From positions 1 through 63,994 of the forward strand of contig JBCCEJ010000027.1 of NCBI GenBank assembly GCA_039030335.1: a stretch of DNA of 63,994 bases. Direction: 5' to 3'. The notes beneath the pieces were generated by a model. It had not been told where the DNA came from and made no database searches. It saw only the letters and a program-made list of their open reading frames with translations. This stretch comes from JBCCEJ01 sp039030335 (lineage in GTDB: Bacteria; Pseudomonadota; Gammaproteobacteria; HK1). This document shows positions 25,825 to 34,077 of the stretch, piece after piece; within the stretch, counting starts at the first letter, position 1; the number at the start of each line of letters is the position of its first letter. A program made the translations under genes and the position numbers.

Positions 25825-26610
25825 CTACAGGTTGTTGTTGACGAAGCGCATCATTTCGTCAGCCGCGGCAATCGCTTTCGAATTCATTTCATAGGCTCGC
25901 TGCGTCTCGATCATGTTGACCAACTCCTCGACCACGTTGACATTCGAGGTCTCCAGGGAACCTTGAATCAGAGTGCCGATGCCGTTCTGCCCGGGAGTTG
26001 CTACCTGCGGTGTGCCGCTCGCGGCAGATTCCTTGTACCGGTTCTCTCCGACCGCCTGTAGTCCGACCGGATTGATGAAGTCTGCAAGCTGCAAAGTGCC
26101 GAGTTGGGTCGGTGTCGGGCTCGTGCCGACGATAGCGGTCACGGTGCCGTCGATGCCGATGGTGATGGACTGGCTGTTCGGGGGGATTGTGAGTCCGGGC
26201 TGCAAACGTGCGCCGCTCGAAGTCACGACCTCGCCGTCGGCATTGACCTGGAAGGTGCCATCGCGCGTGTACGCGAGCGAACCGTCGGGCTGAAGAATCT
26301 GGAAGAAGCCGCGACCCTGGATGGCGATGTCCATCGAGTTTCCGGTGAGAGTGACGTTTCCTTGCGTAAACAGCTTCTCGGTGGCGACCGGACGTACGCC
26401 GGTGCCAAGGGATAGTCCCGATGGCAACTCCGTGTCGAGCGTGGCATTGGCGCCCACCTGACGGATGTTCTGGTAGACGAGGTCTTCGAAGACCGCATGA
26501 TCGCGCTTGAAGCCTGTCGTGTTGACGTTCGCCAGGTTGTTCGCGATGACGTTCATGCGAACTTGCTGAGCGTCGAGGCCGGTCTTGGCTACCCAAAGGG
26601 CTGGGTTCAT
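25825..26610 (-). CDS. flgG: Distal rod protein FlgG
   Basis: 261 residues, exactly the usual length. The N terminus (MNPALWVAKTGLDAQQVRMNVIANNLANVNTTGFKRD) and C terminus (GSLETSNVNVVEELVNMIETQRAYEMNSKAIAAADEMM) are the FlgG signatures. The middle (about 90-190) is the FlgG/FlgE D1 fold with GRGFFQILQPDGSLAYTRDGTF. It polymerises into the distal rod. Confidence 0.97.
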   Translation of the reverse strand: MNPALWVAKTGLDAQQVRMNVIANNLANVNTTGFKRDHAVFEDLVYQNIRQVGANATLDTELPSGLSLGTGVRPVATEKLFTQGNVTLTGNSMDIAIQGRGFFQILQPDGSLAYTRDGTFQVNADGEVVTSSGARLQPGLTIPPNSQSITIGIDGTVTAIVGTSPTPTQLGTLQLADFINPVGLQAVGENRYKESAASGTPQVATPGQNGIGTLIQGSLETSNVNVVEELVNMIETQRAYEMNSKAIAAADEMMRFVNNNL

Positions 26611-26683
26611 TGCTTCAGTTCCTGCTCAGCGCGGCGAGAGGCCGCGCGGTGATCGGTTGTCTGGTGGGCGCTGACATCAAGGG

Positions 26684-27430
26684 TCAGCCGCTCAGACTCA
26701 GGAGGCGCGCAGACGCGGCATCACTTTCTTCTGCGACTTCCATCATCTTCACGTTGAGTTCGTGTGTGCGCGAGTAGGTGATCACCGAAACCATGGCAGC
26801 AATGGCGTTGACATTGCTGGTCTCGACCGCGCCCGGTGCAAGACGCACATCCGCATCGGCCTGCGCCGGCGCACCGCCGACGATGCGCAACAGCCCGTCC
26901 GGACTCTTGATGAGGTCGTTCTCGTCTGGATTGACGAGCTTCAACCGGTCGACTACCACCAGACCTTCTTCATCGGCTGCGCCGAGCGGCTTGATGCTGA
27001 TGGTGCCGTCGGTGCCGATGTCGATACTCTCCGCCGGCTCGATTGCGATGGGTCCACCATCGCCGATAACCGGATGGCCGGCGCCCGTCGTCAGGATCCC
27101 CCCCGGCCCCAGGCGTAAGTCACCGGCCCGCGTATAGGCTTCGGTACCGTCGCGTGCCTGGATCGTGAGGTAACCGTCTCCATTGATGGCCACATCGAGA
27201 TTTCGGCCAGTCGTGATGATCGACCCGGGATTCAGATTGACGCCAGCTCCCTCCGCCAGCGAATAGGTTCGGGTGGGCAACCCTTCCCCTTCGACCTGAA
27301 TGCTCTCGAAACCGAGCAAATCTTCGCGAAACCCAACGGTGTTGAGGTTCGCGAGGTTGTGACTGTTGACCGCCTGCGCGGACAACATCTGCGACGCTCC
27401 ATTCATCGACAGATACAGGAGACGATCCAT
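26684..27430 (-). CDS. flgF: Proximal rod protein FlgF
   Basis: 248 residues. MDRLLYLSMNGASQMLSAQAVNSHNLANLNTVGFREDLLGFES is the typical FlgF start, and VETSNVNAIAAMVSVITYSRTHELNVKMM the typical end. FlgF forms part of the proximal rod. It is separated from flgE by about 58 nt and from flgG by about 73 nt; no convincing promoter is visible in these gaps. Confidence 0.95.
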   Translation of the reverse strand: MDRLLYLSMNGASQMLSAQAVNSHNLANLNTVGFREDLLGFESIQVEGEGLPTRTYSLAEGAGVNLNPGSIITTGRNLDVAINGDGYLTIQARDGTEAYTRAGDLRLGPGGILTTGAGHPVIGDGGPIAIEPAESIDIGTDGTISIKPLGAADEEGLVVVDRLKLVNPDENDLIKSPDGLLRIVGGAPAQADADVRLAPGAVETSNVNAIAAMVSVITYSRTHELNVKMMEVAEESDAASARLLSLSG

Positions 27431-27488
27431 TGGCCTTATTTCCCGTTAGTGATTACGTGTCGATTCGCGATTACTTGCCGTCTGGTAA

Positions 27489-28688
27489 CTAGTTGATGTT
27501 CAGGATCGTCTGGGTCAGCTGGTCGGATGCGGTGATGACCTGGGCATTCGCCTGAAAGCTGCGCTGCGCCGTGATGACGTTGACCAGCTGTTCGGTCAGT
27601 TCGACATTCGAGTCTTCCAGTGACCCGGCCTGTACGACGCCTAGCGTCGCTGACCCCGGCGCGCCGGTCAGCGGCTGGCCGGAGGCAAACGATTCTGCCC
27701 ACGCGTTGTCACCGACACGTGTCAATCCCTGCACGTTCGAGAAGTTCGTCAGAGATACCTGGCCGAGCGCGAGTGACTCGCCGTTGGTGTATCGCGCGAA
27801 CACGATCCCCGTGTCTTCAATCTCCACACCGGCAAGCTGCCCGCTGCTGAATCCGTCCTGAAGCAGGAAGTTGACGCCGAACTGGCTCCCGAACTGCGTG
27901 ACTTCATTCAAATCGACGGTCAGTGTCTGCGCGGCTGCCCCTGCAGGTGTAAAGGACGCAGAAGTAAAGGTGCCACCAGCGGGAGCCGTCAGTTGGCCAG
28001 ACGTATCAAAGGTCACCGCAGTGGCTCCACCGACCTGCGTTCCGTCTACCGTGAGAAAGTTCTCCCAAGTGTTGGCGGCGGTTTTGCGGAAGAACAGCGA
28101 TGCCGTATGGGGAGCTCCGAGCGAATCGAAGAACGTGAGCGAGGTCGAGTCGTTGAAGGTCGCTGGGTTGGTCGGATCGAAAGCCGCTGTGGGTGCGGTC
28201 GCGGCGGCGTTCAGATTCGCACCGACGTCCACTTCCGTGGAGGCTTGCGGCGCCACGTCACCCGTGTCGATGCGCAGGTTGTCGATGGTACCGCTGATAT
28301 TGCCCGACGAGTCTGCGCCGAATCCGGTCAGGCGCTGTCCCAGGGCGTTGACGATAAAACCTTCCCGGTCCGTACCAAAGGCGCCGCTTCGCGTGTACAC
28401 GATGCTGCCGCCATCATTGACGCGAAAGAACCCTTCGCCACTGATGGCGAGATCCAGCGGATTGCCGGTAAACGATACGTTTCCCTGGCTGAATTGTTGC
28501 GTCACCGCCGCGATCTGCACGCCATCACCGACGATGTTCGCGCCTCGCTCGTTGCGTGCAACGATGTCGGCGAATTCGGTGCGCGACGATTTGAATCCGT
28601 TGGTATTGGCGTTGGCGATATTGTCAGCGGTTATCCCGAGGTCGGTTGCTGCCGCGCCCAGACCGGTCAATGCAATTCTGAAGGACAT
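27489..28688 (-). CDS. flgE: Flagellar hook protein FlgE
   Basis: 399 residues. The N terminus (MSFRIALTGLGAAATDLGITADNIANANTNGFKSSRTEF) and C terminus (LEDSNVELTEQLVNVITAQRSFQANAQVITASDQLTQTILNIN) are the hook-protein signatures. The central FlaE domain (about 165-290) contains NPTNPATFNDSTSLTFFDSLG, as in hook proteins. It builds the universal joint between rod and filament, assembled under the FlgD scaffold encoded just upstream. Confidence 0.96.
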   Translation of the reverse strand: MSFRIALTGLGAAATDLGITADNIANANTNGFKSSRTEFADIVARNERGANIVGDGVQIAAVTQQFSQGNVSFTGNPLDLAISGEGFFRVNDGGSIVYTRSGAFGTDREGFIVNALGQRLTGFGADSSGNISGTIDNLRIDTGDVAPQASTEVDVGANLNAAATAPTAAFDPTNPATFNDSTSLTFFDSLGAPHTASLFFRKTAANTWENFLTVDGTQVGGATAVTFDTSGQLTAPAGGTFTSASFTPAGAAAQTLTVDLNEVTQFGSQFGVNFLLQDGFSSGQLAGVEIEDTGIVFARYTNGESLALGQVSLTNFSNVQGLTRVGDNAWAESFASGQPLTGAPGSATLGVVQAGSLEDSNVELTEQLVNVITAQRSFQANAQVITASDQLTQTILNIN

Positions 28689-28752
28689 CGTTTCTACCTG
28701 TTACTTGAGTGATTGCGCGTGCAGGGGTGCGCTGGTGAAAAGACCTTCAAGG

Positions 28753-29433
28753 TCAACGGATTTCCAGGACATCGGTGGCATTCACGCTGCCGAGTCCCGC
28801 TATGTTCAATGTCAGCCCGATACCGCCCGCGCCGATCGACACGCTGTCTACTGTCGCGACGGTCCGGGCTTCCAGAGCCACGGGTTCTCCGGCTAGCGTG
28901 CCCTGCGCGCTAACCTGGTAGACACCGGCTGGTTGTGTAGTCCCATCAAATCCGGTGCCGTCCCAGCTAAACGGCGCACTGCCGTCCGCGCCTACGTCCA
29001 GGGTCTCCTGGTGCACCAGCACACCGGCAGCGTTCAGCACCGATACGGTGACGTTGTTGGCCGCGCCGGCCGCGACGTCACCGGTGATCGTTCCACCGGA
29101 ATCGAGCCGCGCCGAAGATTGATTGAGGAGCACGGAGCGCCCTACCAGCGTGGATGCCTGCAACGCCTGCAGTGACTGCAAGGAGTTGCTGAGATCAGTA
29201 AAAGAATCCTGCAGGTCCTGGATTCCGCTGACGGTGCCGAACTCGGCAAGTTGACTCAGGAATTCACCGGAGTCCTGCGGGTTGAACGGATCCTGTGCTT
29301 CGAGTTGGGCTGTCATCAGCCGCAGGAAGTCAGCTTGACCAAGCTCGCCTGAGCTGTCCGCGTCATTATCGGTCCGGCCTTGCTGCGCCAGGCCGGGAAT
29401 ACTGAGCAGGCTGGAATGAACCGGGTCAGTCAT
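28753..29433 (-). CDS. flgD: Hook assembly scaffold FlgD
   Basis: 226 residues. The conserved N-terminal block LGQADFLRLMTAQLEAQDPFNPQDSGEFLSQLAEF (about 30-64), then the FLgD Ig-like/tudor region with WDGTGFDGTTQPAGVYQVSAQG (about 153-173). It caps the growing hook and is discarded when the hook is complete. It lies between flgC and flgE as usual. Confidence 0.94.
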   Translation of the reverse strand: MTDPVHSSLLSIPGLAQQGRTDNDADSSGELGQADFLRLMTAQLEAQDPFNPQDSGEFLSQLAEFGTVSGIQDLQDSFTDLSNSLQSLQALQASTLVGRSVLLNQSSARLDSGGTITGDVAAGAANNVTVSVLNAAGVLVHQETLDVGADGSAPFSWDGTGFDGTTQPAGVYQVSAQGTLAGEPVALEARTVATVDSVSIGAGGIGLTLNIAGLGSVNATDVLEIR

Positions 29434-29464
29434 ATTCGATGATCCTCATGGCGGGCAACCTCGC

Positions 29465-29878
29465 TCACCGGCCTAGTGATAATGTGCGAATCAGGAGATC
29501 CTTACTGGTATTCATGACTTCGACATTGTTCTGGTAGGCCCGCGAAGCCGAGATCATGTCGGCCATTTCCGCGGCCGCATTGACGTTGGAGCCGAATACG
29601 TACCCCTCATCATCGGCCAATGCGTGATTCGGCATGTATTGGCGCGGCCCCGGCGTGTCGCTGCGGGTGATGCCCACAACCGTCACGCCTTCACCGACAG
29701 AGTTCTGCGTTTGTCCGACCGGGATGCTCTGGAAGATCGCGTGCTGTGTTCGGTACGCATCTTCTTCGGAACTCGCCAGTGATTCGGCATTGGCTATGTT
29801 GCTGGCGGTCAGGTTGAGCCGGATGGTCTGAGCGGCAAGCGCAGTGCTTGCCGTCGTGATGGCGCTAAACAGTGACAA
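29465..29878 (-). CDS. flgC: Proximal rod protein FlgC
   Basis: 137 residues, the family length. MSLFSAITTASTALAAQTIRLNLTASNIANAES and the C-terminal SNVNAAAEMADMISASRAYQNNVEVMNTSKDLLIRTLSLGR are diagnostic. It forms part of the proximal rod. It starts 2 nt after flgB, indicating coupled expression. Confidence 0.96.
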   Translation of the reverse strand: MSLFSAITTASTALAAQTIRLNLTASNIANAESLASSEEDAYRTQHAIFQSIPVGQTQNSVGEGVTVVGITRSDTPGPRQYMPNHALADDEGYVFGSNVNAAAEMADMISASRAYQNNVEVMNTSKDLLIRTLSLGR

Positions 29879-29880
29879 GG

Positions 29881-30270
29881 CTACTGTCCTCCACGAATTG
29901 CGTTCAGAAGGCCGTTAATACGTGCGCCGATGAACGTAAGGCTCGCGTTGTAACGCATGGCATTGCGCATGAACTCGGCTTTCTCGACCTGCATGTCCAC
30001 GGTATTGCCGTCGACACTGGGCTGGTTGCTCAGCCGGATTCGCACGCCCAACTCGGCTGCCTGGTTGGCAGCCATGTGCTCAGGTCTGCTGCGGTGCACC
30101 GCCAATTCGTCACGTGCGGCGGCGAGCGTGGCGCGGAAGTCCACGTCTCGAGCGATGTAGCCGGGCGTGTCGACGTTCGCGATGTTGCTGGCGAGTACCG
30201 TCGCGCGGCGGGCGCCAACACTCAGCGCCTGCTCGTGTACTCCAAAGATGTTGTCCAGATTGAGGGGCAT
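29881..30270 (-). CDS. flgB: Proximal rod protein FlgB
   Basis: 129 residues from the ATG at 30270 (MPLNLDNIFGVHEQALSVGARRATVLASNIANVDTPGY). It ends with the FlgB pattern NTVDMQVEKAEFMRNAMRYNASLTFI. It forms the most cell-proximal rod ring and is the first gene of the flgBCDEFGHI-SPOR-JKL array. The frame runs open well upstream of 30270, but that part is Arg/Pro-rich non-coding DNA containing the sigma-54 promoter, so the ATG at 30270 is the start. Confidence 0.95.
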   Translation of the reverse strand: MPLNLDNIFGVHEQALSVGARRATVLASNIANVDTPGYIARDVDFRATLAAARDELAVHRSRPEHMAANQAAELGVRIRLSNQPSVDGNTVDMQVEKAEFMRNAMRYNASLTFIGARINGLLNAIRGGQ

Positions 30271-30865
30271 GCTCGGGCCTCTGGTCCTGATGCGCTGGTG
30301 CCGTGGTGTCGGTCGCTCGTCCAGCGCGTTGAATCGCGTTACTTGAAAAGACCACAAGCAAGGGTCATGCCAGACCGGTATCGGGCCGCAGTTCGGTACA
30401 GCCTCAACACGCAATAACACCGCCGCGGCCGGTCCGTTGCCCGGACAAAGCCATGGTGGGCATAGCCGTCGGCGGACTCGTTTGGATGGCACAGCGGCTG
30501 GCGGCGGGACCGATCCTGGCCATTCGCGCCGGCAACGCTCGGCCGGTTGCCGGCAACGCTTGCCGGCGCCCGGGGGCCTGGCGCGGCACTGGTACGGCCT
30601 TCTCACCTGGCACAGAACGTGCATCGTCATGGCCAGGCTGACAGAGCATCTGGAGTGGACGTGCATGTGCGAGAGGCGAGGGGGACCAACCGGTTTGGCA
30701 AACACGCTTGGTTACGACACGGTTTCCGGTGCGCTGACCAGATCGCGATCACCTTGCGGGGTAACCGTGAGAAGTAACGACGCCCCCCGCGACCGGGCGC
30801 GGTTCGCGGCCAGTGGTCGGGTGGTTCGAGCGGTCACCTCGCCAACAGCATGGTGGCGGGGCGCG
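30271..30865. promoter_or_regulatory. Divergent flgB/flgA intergenic region
   Basis: About 595 nt without a convincing gene. Besides the flgB promoter it holds a possible plus-strand RpoN-like site for flgA at 30608-30622 (TGGCAC, five bases, GTGC; the T of TTGC is replaced). It also has a 12-bp direct repeat GCCGGCAACGCT (30528-30539 and 30549-30560), the second copy of which contains the palindrome GTTGCCGGCAAC. A long frame runs through it in phase with flgA, but its composition is Arg-rich and unlike protein. Confidence 0.5.
30358..30372 (-). promoter_or_regulatory. Sigma-54 promoter of the flgB operon
   Basis: Minus strand TGGCAT, five bases, TTGC then TT: RpoN elements with correct spacing, about 75 nt upstream of the predicted leader end and about 90 nt before the flgB ATG. 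This would drive the rod/hook operon, a known FlrC/FleR-dependent RpoN target in related systems. Confidence 0.68.
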
Positions 30866-31597
30866 ATGGCACATCTGCGTCGGATCCTGTCGGCGGCGGC
30901 GCTGGTGTCGGTAGCTCAGATGGCGGCCGCGGCGAAGCCGGCACTACACGACCCGTTGGACATTCGCGCGGCGGCCGTCCAGTTTGCGTTGCAGCAGGCC
31001 GAAGCGCAGGCCAACGTGATGCCAGAGGTGCAGGCGGGGCGTCTGGATCCACGCCTTCGCCTCGCGCGATGTGGCCTGCCGCTGGAGGCATTCCGCCCTC
31101 GCGGCGGCCGTACCGTCGGCAACCTCTCGGTTGGCGTCAGATGTAGCGACGGCCGTGGTTGGACTGTGTTCGTGCCGGTTTACGTCTCACTTCCGGGCGA
31201 AGTGCTGGTCGCAACGCGTTTCGTGGCGCGTGGCGCGTTTCTCGAGCCGGGCGATGTGCGCCTGGAAAGCCGCGATCTCGCCCGACTGCCGAACGGCTAC
31301 TACGAACGGAGCGAAAAGCGTTCCGACGGGTTACCGCCAGTCTTCGGTATGCGCGTCAAGCGCGCGTTGCGCCCGGGCAATGTCGTCACTCCACGGTCGC
31401 TGGCGCCGCCGCTGCTGGTGCGTCGCGGTAAGCGGGTGACGATCATCGCCGGAGTACACGGCATCGAGATTCGCGCGGCCGGCAAGGCGCTGCGCGACGG
31501 CGCACGAGGCGACATCGTGACGGTGCAGAACCTCGCCAGCCGTCGAACTGTGGAAGGCGTCGTATCTTCAGCCGGCGTCGTGCGGGTGCGCATGTAA
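30866..31597 (+). CDS. flgA: P-ring assembly chaperone FlgA
   Basis: 243 residues from the ATG at 30866. Signal peptide (about 1-22, ILSAAALVSVAQMAAAA), then the FlgA N-terminal region and the SAF-like domain (about 130-240) with VPVYVSLPGEVLVATRFVARGAFLEPGDVRLESRDL and the C-terminal GDIVTVQNLASRRTVEGVVSSAGVVRVRM, typical of FlgA. It is a periplasmic chaperone for FlgI. It is transcribed away from flgB and followed 29 nt later by flgN. The upstream in-frame extension is rejected because the signal peptide begins here. Confidence 0.93.
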   Translation: MAHLRRILSAAALVSVAQMAAAAKPALHDPLDIRAAAVQFALQQAEAQANVMPEVQAGRLDPRLRLARCGLPLEAFRPRGGRTVGNLSVGVRCSDGRGWTVFVPVYVSLPGEVLVATRFVARGAFLEPGDVRLESRDLARLPNGYYERSEKRSDGLPPVFGMRVKRALRPGNVVTPRSLAPPLLVRRGKRVTIIAGVHGIEIRAAGKALRDGARGDIVTVQNLASRRTVEGVVSSAGVVRVRM

Positions 31598-31626
31598 ACG
31601 AGTGGGTCGCGCGAGGAGAATATTTA

Positions 31627-32115
31627 ATGTCGTATCAAGAGACTGAACTGCGCCTCGTGCTGCGCCGGAACGTCGAGTCGGCCGAGCACCTGAAAGTCGT
31701 GTTGTCCGACGAGCGCATGGCTCTCACTAAACGCGACAGTGACGCATTGGAGGTTACGGCAGCGGCGAAGACCGCGGCGAGCGAGCAGGTCGCGGCGGCC
31801 TGGGATGAACTGCTGAGCTGGCTGCGCAGCGCCGGACTGGATACGGATACACCCGGAAGCTCGGTAGCCGCGGCGATCGAGGCAGCGCCGCCATCGACCC
31901 GAGTCGAGTGCGCAGCCGAGTGGCGGGCGTTCACCCAAGCCGCGGCCGACATCGCGGCGGCTAATCAGGCTAACGGGCGCATTCTGGCCATCGCGCGCCA
32001 GACCGCAACCCAGGTTCTGGACATCCTTTCCGGCACGTCGGATGGCGGCGCCGTATATGACGATGGTGGAACTGTAGACCGCACGCGAGGCGGTCGAAGC
32101 ATCACGGAGATCTAG
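31627..32115 (+). CDS. flgN: FlgN-type export chaperone
   Basis: 162 residues with a good AGGAG ribosome site. All-helical, starting with the FlgN-like block LVLRRNVESAEHLKVVLSDERMALTKRDSDALE (about 10-42) and a later helix in ANQANGRILAIARQTATQVLDILSG (about 115-140), the NxxNGxLIxxR-type motif of FlgN. It chaperones FlgK and FlgL. Usually flgM sits next to flgN; here flgA and flgN are adjacent with nothing between. Confidence 0.88.
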   Translation: MSYQETELRLVLRRNVESAEHLKVVLSDERMALTKRDSDALEVTAAAKTAASEQVAAAWDELLSWLRSAGLDTDTPGSSVAAAIEAAPPSTRVECAAEWRAFTQAAADIAAANQANGRILAIARQTATQVLDILSGTSDGGAVYDDGGTVDRTRGGRSITEI

Positions 32116-32670
32116 TTGTTGGACGGGAAACTGCGGATAAAGTGGGCCGGATGCAGGTTCGTGACGCTGCTGCGTAGCTGTGCGCTCGGTTGGATGGTCG
32201 TATTGGCCAGTGCGCCGGCGATGGCACACGAGGGGGCCTGGTCGTTCGACTTCTGGTTTCCTGACACCGAGAAGCGGATTCCAGACGAGGTCAGGAAAGA
32301 TGCGAAGGACAAACTCGACGCGGGGAAGACGCCGGTCGGCCCTATCGAAGTCATTCTGGGGCCTGACGCAAGGATTCGGGCACGCCGGACGCCGGCTCTG
32401 CCGCCGCTCGGTCCCAACGCCACCTGCATTGAGATGTACAACCGCGTAACGGCGCTGGAAAAGCTCGCGCAGCCAGAGCGTAAACCTTTCTTTCAGGACC
32501 CTGCTACGGCAGCGTTTCTAGGCCTCGGCCTGATCGCGAGGCCGGCACCGCTAATGCTTGGTGTGAGCGCCTACGCGCGCGGGGCCGAGCGACAGCACGT
32601 GCAGGCCGACGTTGCGCGAATTCGGGTGCTGCGCCAGCGCATGGGCGACCTGCGCTGCTTCGTCCGGTAG
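32116..32670 (+). CDS. Small secreted protein of unknown function
   Basis: At most 184 residues. A signal peptide (hydrophobic LLRSCALGWMVVLASAPAMA) precedes the mature start HEGAWSFDFWFPDTEKR, so the product is periplasmic. The longest frame begins with a TTG directly after the flgN stop codon; a GTG at 32161 just before the signal peptide is also plausible. A second hydrophobic stretch lies near residues 133-150 (FLGLGLIARPAPLMLG). I recognise no family. Its adjacency to flgN suggests co-transcription, perhaps an envelope-side motility accessory, but nothing in the sequence proves this. Confidence 0.6.
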   Translation: MLDGKLRIKWAGCRFVTLLRSCALGWMVVLASAPAMAHEGAWSFDFWFPDTEKRIPDEVRKDAKDKLDAGKTPVGPIEVILGPDARIRARRTPALPPLGPNATCIEMYNRVTALEKLAQPERKPFFQDPATAAFLGLGLIARPAPLMLGVSAYARGAERQHVQADVARIRVLRQRMGDLRCFVR

Positions 32671-33050
32671 GAAACCGTGTCGGCTCGCGGGAGCGACCCG
32701 TGAGACGCGCTGTTCTCGCCCGTTCCGGTGCGCCCAAGCTCCGCCCCTACGCATGTGTGCAGCGCGAACGGGCCTGCGCCGGCCTGTAGCCCGCGTGGAC
32801 CTGGCACGTCCCTTGGTCATCGCCGTTTGCAGCTCCCTTCGCTGACCGCGTCCTGCTGCGTGCATCGGCAACGTGGGGTAGGTATTGCGCTGCATTGACT
32901 TTCGAAGCGCTTTACAGCGAAAATTCAGACACTTACCCGGGGGGGGTAAGTAACTACATAAAAAATCAGCTTTAACCCGTGGCCCTGCGAGCTCAGTAAC
33001 GTTCGTGCGCGCGCTTGAGGATGGCGCGTGCTTGCAGTCTAGGGGGGCCT
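32671..33050. other. Intergenic region with G-tract hairpin
   Basis: No gene seen. At 32931-32951 there is a perfect 8-bp inverted repeat ACTTACCC / GGGTAAGT whose loop and arms include eight consecutive G residues. An A-rich stretch follows. A sequence resembling a sigma-54 site occurs at 32802-32816 (TGGCAC, five bases, TTGG), but the essential GC of the -12 element is GG, so it is doubtful. Confidence 0.4.
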
Positions 33051-33560
33051 ATGAGGCGGCAGGACCAGATGCGTTCCGCGCAACGTGCGGGGGCGTCCGC
33101 GGATAGAGTGTCGGTGCGTGCAGATGCACCAGATGCCTTCGATGCAGCAACCATCGAACGACGCCGATTCCGTCATCGTCTCGATCAGCTGAAACTGATG
33201 CCGACGGCACAGGCGGCCCGGCTGGCTGAACTGCCGGCTGTGTTGCTCTCCGTGGTGGCGATGAAATCGGAGCGACTCGCCCAACAGATCCGTCGCCAGA
33301 TCGTGGTCGCCAACAGCGGGCGCACGGATGCACGTCCGGTGTTACGCCAGCTCGATCCCGCGTTGTTGACGCTGGACAGGGACTGGGAAGGCCTGTTCAG
33401 GTCGATCGTGCGCGCCGGTGAAAGCTACGACGATGTGCTGGAAGACGCTCTACACGGCTATTTGCGTTACCTCGACCGACGGGTGCAGTACCTGTACGAA
33501 CTCGGCGACACGCTGCCTGCAGCGAACCAGACTCCGGGACCATTGCGCGTGCGTTTCTGA
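33051..33560 (+). CDS. Conserved-looking cytosolic protein of unknown function
   Basis: About 169 residues from the ATG at 33051, preceded by a G-rich AGGGGGG stretch that may serve as ribosome site; an in-frame ATG at 33021 and a TTG at 33015 are alternatives. Charged, helical and without signal peptide or membrane segment. It contains RFRHRLDQLKLMPTAQAARLAELP (about 38-61) and a C-terminal helix with LEDALHGYLRYLDRRVQYLYELG. I recognise no family. Codon use resembles that of its neighbours. Confidence 0.6.
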   Translation: MRRQDQMRSAQRAGASADRVSVRADAPDAFDAATIERRRFRHRLDQLKLMPTAQAARLAELPAVLLSVVAMKSERLAQQIRRQIVVANSGRTDARPVLRQLDPALLTLDRDWEGLFRSIVRAGESYDDVLEDALHGYLRYLDRRVQYLYELGDTLPAANQTPGPLRVRF

Positions 33561-33703
33561 ACATTCCCGGAGCGCCGTACGGGCGATTTCGGACCGAAAC
33601 TCTGTCGAGTTGGCAGACTGCGTCTCGGTGGGCTTCGTGGCGGCCTTCGATCTGATAACCTCGACACCGTACACATCACATCAACACGTGCGGGAGAGAG
33701 TTA

Positions 33704-33886
33704 ATGCGCGAAGAGTATGGCGTCGAGCTGAAGGACTTTCAGAAGGACTATTTGAATGAAATGGTCGAGAAGTACGATTTGCCCGACGTCGGCAAGGCGG
33801 TGCGCATTCTGATCGACTTCTCCTTCGAACGCTCGGATCTCGAAGAAGAGATCTTCGGCGAATCTCGCTGCCATTCCTGCACCTGA
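33704..33886 (+). CDS. 60-residue protein with helix-rich fold and terminal Cys pair
   Basis: Starts with ATG behind a strong GGGAGAGAG ribosome site. The sequence alternates charged and hydrophobic residues: LKDFQKDYLNEMVEKYDLPDVGKAVRILIDFS resembles a short ribbon-helix-helix-like or swapped-dimer helical domain, and it ends ESRCHSCT with a CxxC. It might be a small DNA- or metal-binding regulator. The clear ribosome site and protein-like composition argue that it is real; the fold is a guess. Confidence 0.6.
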   Translation: MREEYGVELKDFQKDYLNEMVEKYDLPDVGKAVRILIDFSFERSDLEEEIFGESRCHSCT

Positions 33887-34077
33887 GAAAAGCTGCTGCG
33901 TGCCCGGGTGCTGGTACTCAGACGATCTGGCGCCCCGCCACGGCAGGCATTACGGCCTTGCGTCATGTCTGAGGCCAGCCAGTCCGGCAGACGCAGAGGC
34001 TACGGGGTGTCGGGCGAGGCGCACTTAGGGCGGCTGGCATCAGGCGTTCGGTCGGGCCGCTCGGTTGGAACGTTCAG

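Noticed and set aside
32802..32816. Sigma-54-like sequence TGGCAC-N5-TTGG
   Set aside because: The invariant GC of the -12 element is missing and the next gene starts over 200 nt away.
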